Part shown: piece after piece, positions 24,029 to 33,177 of the stretch
Layout of the letters: each line of letters begins with the position of its first letter
How positions within the stretch are numbered: the stretch's first letter is position 1
From: Aeromicrobium flavum
GTDB taxonomy: Bacteria > Actinomycetota > Actinomycetes > Propionibacteriales > Nocardioidaceae
Reading direction: 5' to 3'
DNA length: 64,000 nucleotides
Assembly (NCBI RefSeq): GCF_007992115.1
Contig: NZ_BJZQ01000001.1
Coordinates: 496,001-560,000, forward strand
Notes under the pieces: generated by a model
Database searches by the model: none
Seen by the model: only the letters and a program-made list of their open reading frames with translations
What the model was told of the DNA's origin: nothing
Translations under genes and position numbers: made by a program

Positions 24029-24058
24029 TACGATCGCCTCGTGGCCACACCGAAGTGA
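24029..24058 (+). promoter_or_regulatory. cydA promoter -10 with a leaderless mini-ORF in the leader
   Basis: TACGAT (24029-24034) is followed by six bases and a GTG that opens a five-codon frame (MATPK, stop TGA 24056-24058), ending 23 bp before the cydA start. If the -10 is real, this mini-ORF would be translated without a leader before cydA. Confidence 0.35.
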
Positions 24059-24081
24059 CCACTGAGTAAGAAGGGACCAGA

Positions 24082-25512
24082 GTGGACACCGCACTCGACC
24101 TCGCACGCTGGCAGTTCGGCATCACGACCGTTTACCACTTCCTCTTCGTCCCGATGACGATCAGCCTGGCGTTCCTCGTCGCGATCATGCAGACCGTCTG
24201 GTGGCGGACCCAGGACGAGCAGTGGCTGCGGCTCACCCGGCTCTTCGGCAAGCTCTTCCTGATCAACTTCGCGATGGGCATCGTGACCGGCATCGTGCAG
24301 GAGTTCCAGTTCGGCATGAATTGGAGCAGCTACTCACGCTTCGTCGGTGACATCTTCGGCGCGCCGTTGGCGATCGAGGGCCTGCTGGCCTTCTTCCTCG
24401 AGTCCACGTTCCTCGGCCTGTGGATCTTCGGCTGGGACCGGCTCAAGCCCGGCCTGCACCTCATGACCATCTGGATCGCCGCGATCGGCACGGCCCTGTC
24501 GGCCTACTTCATCCTCGCCGCGAACTCCTTCATGCAGAACCCGGTCGGCTACCGGATGAACGAGGAGCGCGGCCGGGCCGAGCTGATCGACTTCATGGCC
24601 GTGCTGACCAACAAGGTCGCGCTCATCACGGTGCCGCACACGCTGTTCGCCGCGTTCATGGTCGGTGGCGCGTTCGTGGCGGCGGTGGCGGTCTGGCACC
24701 TGATCCGCCGGCCCGACCAGGACGTGCAGGCCTTCCGCGGTGCGGCCCGGCTCGGCGCGGTCACCCTCCTGATCGCCGGGCTCGGCGTCGTCATCACCGG
24801 CGACATCCAGGGCAAGGTCATGACCGAGGTCCAGCCGATGAAGATGGCGGCCGCCGAGGGGCTCTACGAGGACGCCGACCAGTGCGCGCCCTTCTCGGTG
24901 CTCACCGTCGGCACGCTCGACGGCTCGAAGCCACTGTTCAGCGTCGAGATCCCGTGCCTGCTCTCCCAGCTGGCGACCGGCGGTCTCGACGGCGGAGTGC
25001 GCGGCATCGACTCCCTCAACGCCGAGTACGCCAAGACGTACGCCGACTCCGGCATCACCGACTTCGCACCGAACATCCCGATCACGTACTGGAGCTTCCG
25101 GCTGATGATGGGCCTGGGCTTCGCGGGCATGGCCGCGGCCGCCTGGATCCTCTGGGCGCTGCGCCGGGGCCGCGTCCCGACGCCTGGCGCGCGCACCACG
25201 CGGTGGCTGCTGTGGACCTCGCTCGTGCTGCCGCTGCTGCCGCTGTTCGCCAACTCCTTCGGCTGGATCTTCACCGAGATGGGACGCCAGCCGTGGGTGG
25301 TCTTCGGCCTCATGCCCACCGAGGCCGGCGTCTCGCCCTCGGTGTCGGCCGCCCAGGTCTGGACCTCGATGATCGGCTTCACGCTGCTCTACGGGGCGCT
25401 GGCCGTGGTGGAGGTCAAGCTGCTGCTGACCTACATCCGCAAGGGCCTGCCCGACGCGAACCCGCCCCGGCCCGACGACGACCAGGACGCCCCGCTGGCG
25501 TTCGCCTACTGA
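24082..25512 (+). CDS. cydA: Cytochrome bd ubiquinol/menaquinol oxidase subunit I
   Basis: 476-aa integral membrane subunit of the bd-type terminal oxidase, which oxidises quinol and reduces O2 with high affinity. The heme ligand His19 sits in FGITTVYHFLFVPMTIS. A second heme-ligand candidate is in ALITVPHTLFAAFMVGGAF, and GRQPWVVFGLMPTEAG contains the Met region for heme b558. The quinol-binding loop is short, as in actinobacterial enzymes. GTG 24082 follows AAGGGA. It is first in cydABDC, all in line and mostly overlapping. Confidence 0.97.
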   Translation: MDTALDLARWQFGITTVYHFLFVPMTISLAFLVAIMQTVWWRTQDEQWLRLTRLFGKLFLINFAMGIVTGIVQEFQFGMNWSSYSRFVGDIFGAPLAIEGLLAFFLESTFLGLWIFGWDRLKPGLHLMTIWIAAIGTALSAYFILAANSFMQNPVGYRMNEERGRAELIDFMAVLTNKVALITVPHTLFAAFMVGGAFVAAVAVWHLIRRPDQDVQAFRGAARLGAVTLLIAGLGVVITGDIQGKVMTEVQPMKMAAAEGLYEDADQCAPFSVLTVGTLDGSKPLFSVEIPCLLSQLATGGLDGGVRGIDSLNAEYAKTYADSGITDFAPNIPITYWSFRLMMGLGFAGMAAAAWILWALRRGRVPTPGARTTRWLLWTSLVLPLLPLFANSFGWIFTEMGRQPWVVFGLMPTEAGVSPSVSAAQVWTSMIGFTLLYGALAVVEVKLLLTYIRKGLPDANPPRPDDDQDAPLAFAY

Positions 25513-25522
25513 GGACATCGCC

Positions 25523-26518
25523 ATGGAACTCACCACCGTCTGGTTCATCCTGATCGCCTTCCTCTTCGTCGGGTACTTCGTGCTCGAGGGGTTCGACTTC
25601 GGCGTCGGCATGCTCGTCGGCCTGCTCGCCAGGGACGAGCGCGAGCGTCGCGTGCTCATCAACACGATCGGCCCGGTCTGGGACGGCAACGAGGTGTGGC
25701 TCATCGTCGGGGGCGGAGCGCTCTTCGCGGCCTTCCCCGAGTGGTACGCCACGCTGTTCAGCGGCTTCTACCTGCCGCTGCTGCTGATCCTCGTCGCGCT
25801 GATCATCCGCGGCGTCGCCTTCGAGTACCGCGGGCTGCGCGACGACCAGGCCTGGCGCGACCGCTGGGACTGGGCGATCATCGTCGGCTCGTTCCTGCCG
25901 GCGCTGCTGTGGGGCGTCGCGTTCGCCAACATCATCCGCGGCGTGCCGATCAACGAGTCGCACGAGTACGTGGGCGGGTTCTTCAACCTGCTCAACCCCT
26001 ACGCCCTGCTGGGCGGCCTGCTCACGACGACGGTCTTCCTCGTGCACGGCGCGATCTTCGTGGGACTGAAGACCGTGGGCGACATCCGTGAGCGCGCGCA
26101 CGCGTTCGCGCAGCGCCTCGGCGGGCTCGCGGCCGTCCTCGCGGTGGCGTTCATCGGCTGGACCGCGGCGCGTGACGGCGAACTGGCCGTGTGGCTGATC
26201 GGCGGACTGGGCGCCGTCGCGTTCCTCGGCGGGCTGGCCGCGAGCCGGGCCGGCCGGGACGGCTGGGCGTTCGTCGGCACCGCGGGCGCGATCGCCTCGG
26301 TCGTCGCGATGCTCTTCGTGGCGCTGTTCCCCGAGGTCATGCCCTCGAGCCTCGACCCGGCGTTCGCCCTCACCACCGAGAACGCGTCCTCGACGCCGTA
26401 CACGCTCAAGATCATGACGTGGGTGGCCGTGGCGTTCACCCCGATCGTGCTGCTGTACCAGTCGTGGTCGTACTGGGTGTTCCGCAAGCGCATCGGCGTG
26501 CACCACATCCCGGCGTGA
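25523..26518 (+). CDS. cydB: Cytochrome bd oxidase subunit II
   Basis: 331 aa with about eight or nine membrane helices. The family start MELTTVWFILIAFLFVGYFV, then LEGFDFGVGML, and GPVWDGNEVWLI are the hallmarks of CydB. Together with CydA it forms the membrane oxidase heterodimer. It lies 10 bp after cydA, and its stop overlaps the GTG of cydD. Confidence 0.97.
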   Translation: MELTTVWFILIAFLFVGYFVLEGFDFGVGMLVGLLARDERERRVLINTIGPVWDGNEVWLIVGGGALFAAFPEWYATLFSGFYLPLLLILVALIIRGVAFEYRGLRDDQAWRDRWDWAIIVGSFLPALLWGVAFANIIRGVPINESHEYVGGFFNLLNPYALLGGLLTTTVFLVHGAIFVGLKTVGDIRERAHAFAQRLGGLAAVLAVAFIGWTAARDGELAVWLIGGLGAVAFLGGLAASRAGRDGWAFVGTAGAIASVVAMLFVALFPEVMPSSLDPAFALTTENASSTPYTLKIMTWVAVAFTPIVLLYQSWSYWVFRKRIGVHHIPA

Positions 26519-28110
26519 AGCCCCTCGACCCGCGCCTGGTGCGCCGCTCCGGCACCGTCCGCACCCACCTGGTGTGGTCGGTGCTGCTCGGCGCGCTCAC
26601 GGCGCTGCTGGTCATCGTCGTCTCGTGGTGCGTCGCCGAGGTCGTGGCACGGCGGTTCGACGGCTCCGAGGTGCTGCTGTTCCCGGCGGCGATCGTGGCG
26701 GCCTTCGCGCTGCGTGCGGGCATCGCGTGGGCGCACGGCGTCGTCAGCGAGCGCGCGGCCATCAGGGTCAAGGCCGAGCTGCGCGCCGAGGTCGTCGACG
26801 ACCTGCTCGACCCGCGTCGCGTCGGACCGCGCCCGGAGAGCGGGCGTCTCGTGGCCCTGCTGGGGCCGGGCATGGACGCGTTCGACGGGTACGTGGGCCG
26901 GTTCCTGCCGCAGCTCGCGCTCGCGGCGATCGTGCCCGCCGCGGTCATCGGCGTGGTCGCGTGGGTCGACCTGCTCTCGGCGGTCATCATCGTCGTGACG
27001 CTGCCGCTGATCGGCGTGTTCATGGCACTCGTCGGCCTGCTCACCCGTGACCGTGTCGAGCGCCGCTGGGCCGCGATGGAGCGCCTGTCGCGGCACTTCG
27101 CCGACGTCCTGGACGGCCTCGTCGTGCTCAAGGTGTTCGGCCGCCGGCAGGAGCGGGGGATCCGCGAGGTCGGCGAGCGGCACCGGGCCGAGACGATGCG
27201 GGCCCTGCGGCTGGCGTTCCTGTCCTCGCTGGTGCTCGAGCTGATCTCGACGATCTCGGTCGCGCTCGTGGCCGTCAGCGTCGGCCTGCGGGTGGTCGAG
27301 GGCGACCTGGGCCTGCGCGACGCGATGGTCGTCCTGCTGCTCGCGCCCGAGGCGTACCTGCCGGTGCGCCGGGTCGGGATGATGTTCCACGACAGCACCG
27401 AGGGGGCCACGGCCACGGCCGAGCTGCTCGACCTGCTGGACCACGACCGCCACACCGGAACCGTCGTCCCGCCCGCTGCGCCGGCGCCCATCGTCGTGCG
27501 CGGAGCCCGGTTGACGCACCGCGGCCGCACGGCGGTCTCGCTCAGCCTCGACGACCTGCACGTGGAGCCCGGTGAGTTCGTCGCGGTCGTCGGGCCGTCC
27601 GGCGGCGGCAAGTCGACGCTGCTCGACGTCCTGCTGGGCTTCGAGCGGCTGGACGCCGGCGACGTCACGATCGGTGGCACCTCGGTCACCGACCTCGACA
27701 TCGCGGCCTGGCGCGACTCGGTGGCCTGGGTGCCGCAGACCCCGCACCTGGTGGCCGGCACGATCGCCGAGAACATCGCGCTGGGCCAGCCCGCGGCGCC
27801 GCGCGACGAGATCGCGGCGGCCGCGGCGGACGCCGGGCTCGACCTCGATCTGGACCGCGCCGTCCGCGAGGGCACGACCGACCTGTCGGCGGGGGAGCGG
27901 CGCCGGCTGGCGGTGGCGCGCGCCCTGCTGCGGGTGCGCCGGACCGGAGCGTGGCTGGTGCTGCTGGACGAGCCGACCGCCGGGCTCGACGCGCTCCACG
28001 AGGCGCTGGTGCTGGACGCGCTGCGTGCCTCCCGCGCGACCGTGCTCGTCGTGACGCACCGCCCCGAGTCGGTGGCCGCGGCCGACCGTGTCGTCGAGGT
28101 GGTGGCATGA
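26515..28110 (+). CDS. cydD: Cytochrome bd assembly ABC exporter, CydD subunit
   Basis: 531 aa from GTG 26515 overlapping the cydB stop; this start gives MKPLDPRLVRRSGTVRTHLV. Half of the heterodimeric exporter needed for bd oxidase assembly (thiol export in E. coli). An N-terminal six-helix domain is followed by an ABC domain: Walker A VVGPSGGGKSTLLDVL, Q-loop VPQTPHL, signature LSAGERRRLAVARALL, Walker B WLVLLDEPTAGLD. It overlaps cydC by 4 bp. Confidence 0.93.
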   Translation: MKPLDPRLVRRSGTVRTHLVWSVLLGALTALLVIVVSWCVAEVVARRFDGSEVLLFPAAIVAAFALRAGIAWAHGVVSERAAIRVKAELRAEVVDDLLDPRRVGPRPESGRLVALLGPGMDAFDGYVGRFLPQLALAAIVPAAVIGVVAWVDLLSAVIIVVTLPLIGVFMALVGLLTRDRVERRWAAMERLSRHFADVLDGLVVLKVFGRRQERGIREVGERHRAETMRALRLAFLSSLVLELISTISVALVAVSVGLRVVEGDLGLRDAMVVLLLAPEAYLPVRRVGMMFHDSTEGATATAELLDLLDHDRHTGTVVPPAAPAPIVVRGARLTHRGRTAVSLSLDDLHVEPGEFVAVVGPSGGGKSTLLDVLLGFERLDAGDVTIGGTSVTDLDIAAWRDSVAWVPQTPHLVAGTIAENIALGQPAAPRDEIAAAAADAGLDLDLDRAVREGTTDLSAGERRRLAVARALLRVRRTGAWLVLLDEPTAGLDALHEALVLDALRASRATVLVVTHRPESVAAADRVVEVVA

Positions 28111-29708
28111 CTCGCACGTACCCGCGCCGGGCGCGGCTGGCGTTCGGCCTCGCGACCGGCGTTGCCGCACAGCTCGCGGCCGTCGGTCTGCTGCTCGCGT
28201 CCGCCTGGCTCATCGTGCGGGCCGCCGAGCAGCCGCCGGTGCTCTACCTCATGGTGGCGATCGTCTCGGTGCGGTTCTTCGGGATCTCGCGCTCGGTGCT
28301 CCGGTACGTCGAGCGACTGGCGACCCACGACGTCGCCCTGGCCGACGCGGTCGAGCGCCGTGTCGAGACGTACGTCGACCTCGACCGGGCCGCTCCCGGC
28401 GGGCTCGGCGACCTGCGCCGCGGCGACCTGGTCAGCCGGGTGGTCGCCGACGTCGCGCGCCTGCAGGACCGGCTGCTGCGGCTGCGGTTGCCGTGGTGGG
28501 TCGGGCTCGCCGCGACGCTCGTCGTGGTCGCCGTCGTGGCCGCGATCGACCTGCGCTCGGGATTCGTGATCGCCGCCGGCGTCCTGGTCTGTGGCACCGC
28601 CCTGCGCCGCGTCGTGTCGAGCGTCGGCGCCCGGCGCAGCGGCCGCGCCGAGGCCCAGGGCCGGCTGTCGGCCGAGGTGGCGGCGTCGGCCGTCGCCTCC
28701 CGCGAGCTGGTGGCCTTCGGCGCCGCCGGGCAGGCCGGCGCGAAGGCTCGCACGGCCACCGATGACGCGGAGTCGGCCCAGTCGGGCGGAGCGAGCGTCG
28801 CCGGGCTCGGATCGGCGATCGTGTTGACCATCGCGGGCGCGACCGTCGCCGTGCTGGCGGCCTGGTCGTCCGGTCCCGATCCCGTCCTCATCGGAGTCGT
28901 CCTGCTGGCCCCCATCGCCCTCATCGAGCCGTGGGACGGGTGGTCCGAGGCCGAGCGCCTGCGGCCCGAGGTGACGGCCGCGGGGGAGCGGCTGGCCGCC
29001 TTGGCCGCCCTGCCGAACCCCGTCTCGGATCCCGCGGACCCGCGACCGCTGCCCGAGTCGTACGACCTGGTCGTCGATGCGGCCGTCGTCGGATGGGACG
29101 GTCCGGTCACCGCGCCGGTCTCCTTCAAGGTGGCCGAGGGCGACGCCGTCGCCGTCACCGGGCCGAGCGGTGTGGGCAAGTCGACGCTGGCGTACGCGCT
29201 GCTGCGGTTGCTGCCGACGTGGACGGGCACCGTCCTGCTCGGGGGCACGCCGACCACCGAGCTCGCCGCCTCGGACGTGCGCCGGCGGATCGGCTACCTC
29301 GGCCAGGACGACGTCGTCTTCGACACCTCCGTGCGCGAGAACCTGCGGATCGCCGACCCGCAGGCCGACGACGACCGCCTCCGGGACGCGTTGGCCTCCG
29401 CGGGCCTGCTCGCGGCCGTCGACGCGATGCCCCGGGGCCTCGACACGCCGGTGGGCGAACACGGCGGCCGGCTGTCCGGCGGCGAGCGCCAGCGCCTGTG
29501 CCTGGCTCGCCTGCTGCTGGCCGACCACCGGGTCCTCGTCCTCGACGAGCCCACCGAGCACCTCGACGCCCCGACGGCCGAGGCGCTGATGGACGACGTG
29601 CTCGCGCTGGCCGGTCCGGGCGGGCGCAGCCTCGTGGTCGTCACGCACAGCCCGAGCGTGCTGGCCCGGTTCGACACGGTCGTGGCCCTGTCTAGGGTGG
29701 ACCCGTGA
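28107..29708 (+). CDS. cydC: Cytochrome bd assembly ABC exporter, CydC subunit
   Basis: 533 aa from ATG 28107, partner of CydD. Six membrane helices begin with ARLAFGLATGVAAQLAAVGLLL and contain the CydC-type VRFFGISRSVLRYVERLATHD. The C-terminal ABC domain has Walker A VTGPSGVGKSTLAYAL, signature LSGGERQRLCLARLL and Walker B VLVLDEPTEHLD. It closes the cyd operon. Its last codons contain the promoter of ftsY, whose GTG overlaps the stop. Confidence 0.94.
   Translation: MTRTYPRRARLAFGLATGVAAQLAAVGLLLASAWLIVRAAEQPPVLYLMVAIVSVRFFGISRSVLRYVERLATHDVALADAVERRVETYVDLDRAAPGGLGDLRRGDLVSRVVADVARLQDRLLRLRLPWWVGLAATLVVVAVVAAIDLRSGFVIAAGVLVCGTALRRVVSSVGARRSGRAEAQGRLSAEVAASAVASRELVAFGAAGQAGAKARTATDDAESAQSGGASVAGLGSAIVLTIAGATVAVLAAWSSGPDPVLIGVVLLAPIALIEPWDGWSEAERLRPEVTAAGERLAALAALPNPVSDPADPRPLPESYDLVVDAAVVGWDGPVTAPVSFKVAEGDAVAVTGPSGVGKSTLAYALLRLLPTWTGTVLLGGTPTTELAASDVRRRIGYLGQDDVVFDTSVRENLRIADPQADDDRLRDALASAGLLAAVDAMPRGLDTPVGEHGGRLSGGERQRLCLARLLLADHRVLVLDEPTEHLDAPTAEALMDDVLALAGPGGRSLVVVTHSPSVLARFDTVVALSRVDP
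29693..29704 (+). promoter_or_regulatory. -10 element of a leaderless ftsY promoter
   Basis: TAGGGT at 29693-29698 plus six bases, then the ftsY GTG. It lies inside the 3' end of cydC, letting ftsY be expressed independently of the cyd operon. Confidence 0.5.
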
Positions 29709-30859
29709 ACACCGAGCTCCTCGTCGCCCTGATCGCCGTCGCGATCGTCGTCCTCGGCGCCGGCATCTCCTTCCTCGTCGCGAACCGCAAGCGGGAGCTC
29801 CCGCCGCCGGACGTGATGGACGAGCTGACCGAGCGCGAGATCGAGCATCCCGAGCTGGCACCCGTCGACCTCGAGGAGGTCGAGGAGCTCGAGGCGGGCG
29901 TCGCCGAGGACCACCTCACGCCCACCATCGAGCGTCCCGAGACCCCGAAGGGGCGGCTCGGCCGGCTGCGCTCGCGGCTGTCGCGGTCGCAGTCCAGCCT
30001 CGGCCGGGGCCTGTTGACCCTGCTCGGCGGCGGCGACCTCACCGAGGACCAGTGGGAGGAGATCGAGGACACCCTGCTGGCGGCCGACGTCGGCGTCGGT
30101 CCCACCACCGAGCTGGTCACCAACCTGCGGGCGCGCCTCGCCGCCGAGGGCGTCAAGGATCCTGCTCGTGCCCGGGAGGTGCTGCGCGAGGAGCTGATCG
30201 GCCTCGTCGGGCCGTCGCTCGACCGCCAGCTGCACACCACCGGCGACGAGGCCCTGCCCGGCGTCGTCCTGGTCGTCGGCGTCAACGGCACCGGCAAGAC
30301 CACCACCGTGGGCCGCCTCGCCCGCGTGCTGGTCGCCGAGGAGCGCTCCGTCCTGCTCGGCGCGGCCGACACGTTCCGCGCCGCCGCGGCCGACCAGCTC
30401 GAGACGTGGGGCTCGCGCGTCGGCGTCCCGGTCGTGCGCAGCCACGAGGGGGCCGACCCCGCCAGCGTCGGCTTCGAGACCGTGAAGCAGGGCATCACCG
30501 ACGCGGTCGACGTCGTCCTCATCGACACCGCCGGCCGCCTGCACACGAAGTCGGGCCTGATGGACGAGCTCGGCAAGGTCAAGCGCGTCGTCGAGAAGCA
30601 GGCGCCGGTCACCGAGGTGCTGCTCGTCATCGACGCCACCACGGGACAGAACGGCCTCACGCAGGCCCGCGTGTTCGGCGAGGTCGTCGACGTCACCGGC
30701 ATCGTCCTGACCAAGCTCGACGGCACCGCCAAGGGCGGCATCGTGATCGCCGTCCAGCGCGAGCTGGGCGTCCCGGTCAAGTACGTCGGCCTGGGGGAGG
30801 GCCCCGACGACCTCGCTCCGTTCGACGCGGAGGAGTTCGTCGACGCCCTCCTCGACTAG
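29705..30859 (+). CDS. ftsY: Signal recognition particle receptor FtsY
   Basis: 384 aa. An N-terminal membrane helix (LLVALIAVAIVVLGAGISFL) and an acidic A domain (to about residue 85) precede the NG domain: G1 VVGVNGTGKTTTVGRLARVL, G2 DTFRAAAADQLETW, G3 LIDTAGRLHTKSGLM, G4 LTKLDGTAKGG. The GTPase docks SRP-ribosome complexes at the membrane and works with Ffh, encoded about 5 kb downstream. GTG start, probably leaderless. In many actinobacteria ftsY follows smc; here the thioesterase, cyd genes and element lie between. Confidence 0.97.
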   Translation: MNTELLVALIAVAIVVLGAGISFLVANRKRELPPPDVMDELTEREIEHPELAPVDLEEVEELEAGVAEDHLTPTIERPETPKGRLGRLRSRLSRSQSSLGRGLLTLLGGGDLTEDQWEEIEDTLLAADVGVGPTTELVTNLRARLAAEGVKDPARAREVLREELIGLVGPSLDRQLHTTGDEALPGVVLVVGVNGTGKTTTVGRLARVLVAEERSVLLGAADTFRAAAADQLETWGSRVGVPVVRSHEGADPASVGFETVKQGITDAVDVVLIDTAGRLHTKSGLMDELGKVKRVVEKQAPVTEVLLVIDATTGQNGLTQARVFGEVVDVTGIVLTKLDGTAKGGIVIAVQRELGVPVKYVGLGEGPDDLAPFDAEEFVDALLD

Positions 30860-30863
30860 GACC

Positions 30864-31376
30864 TCAGACGATCCGGCAGTGGATGCCGGTCTTGTAGGGG
30901 TTGTAGGTGTACTTCCAGCCGCTCAGCGTCGTCTCCGACCTGGACGGCCACCACGAGATCTTCTTGATCCGGTACTTGTGCCGCGAGCCCAGCGGGTAGG
31001 CCTCGAGCTTCTGGCCCTTCTTCAGCGTCACCGTGTTGCATCCGACGGACACCGACTGCGAACTCGAGGAGCTGATGTTCAGCTCGCCGGCCACCCAGTC
31101 GTTCGAGAGGCCGAAACTGGTCGCGATCGTGCGTGTCGCGGTCCGGCCGCTCGTGATGCTGCACTTCACGCCGTCGCTGCCCGCACTGCACACACCGAGA
31201 CGGTGGTCCCAGTCGACGACGTCGGTCTTCTTGGTCCAGTCGACCAGGAAGTACTTCGTGCAGATCTTGCACCCGGAGGGCCGGGGCTCCGCCGAGGCGG
31301 TCGTCGGTGCGGCCAGCAGGGCCACCATGCTGAGCAACGCCACGAGGGCGAGGCGGATGTACGTGAACGACTTCAT
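30864..31376 (-). CDS. Secreted hypothetical protein
   Basis: 170 aa with a signal peptide (MKSFTYIRLALVALLSMVAL, cleavage after TTASA). The mature domain has six cysteines (GCKICTKYF, GVCSAG, VKCSIT, GCNTV, IHCRIV), likely disulfides, and a Trp/Tyr-rich end (WWPSRSETTLSGWKYTYNPY). No known family is recognised. It is an isolated minus-strand gene between ftsY and amtB. Confidence 0.75.
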   Translation of the reverse strand: MKSFTYIRLALVALLSMVALLAAPTTASAEPRPSGCKICTKYFLVDWTKKTDVVDWDHRLGVCSAGSDGVKCSITSGRTATRTIATSFGLSNDWVAGELNISSSSSQSVSVGCNTVTLKKGQKLEAYPLGSRHKYRIKKISWWPSRSETTLSGWKYTYNPYKTGIHCRIV

Positions 31377-31473
31377 GGGATCCCCCGGTAGGTGAGTTTG
31401 GTCCGCGAAACGTACTGAGCGACGACCGCCCGGGTCGAGGACGAAACGCAGACTTAACACGGGGCGCGTCCAG

Positions 31474-31489
31474 GACACCTGCACGAAAC
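31474..31489 (+). promoter_or_regulatory. Candidate GlnR-type box upstream of amtB
   Basis: GACAC-CTGCAC-GAAAC differs from the actinobacterial GlnR half-site pair (GTnAC, six bases, GAAAC) by one base. Further GAAAC half-sites lie at 31443-31447 and 31407-31411. It sits 38 bp before the amtB start, the right place for nitrogen control. No GlnR gene is in the window. Confidence 0.4.
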
Positions 31490-31526
31490 ACCAAAGCGCG
31501 ATCCCGCGAAATCCGCGCCCGACACA

Positions 31527-33163
<1,637 letters not shown>

Positions 33164-33177
33164 AGCACGACCTCCAG

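Noticed and set aside
26191-26514. Long N-terminal extension of cydD into cydB
   Set aside because: The frame is open, but the text there is an Arg/Gly-rich shadow of cydB. GTG 26515 overlapping the cydB stop gives the expected CydD N-terminus.
31381-31526. amtB leader considered for a riboswitch
   Set aside because: No recognisable conserved aptamer core or stable multi-stem fold; GaAAC-type half-sites suggest protein control instead.
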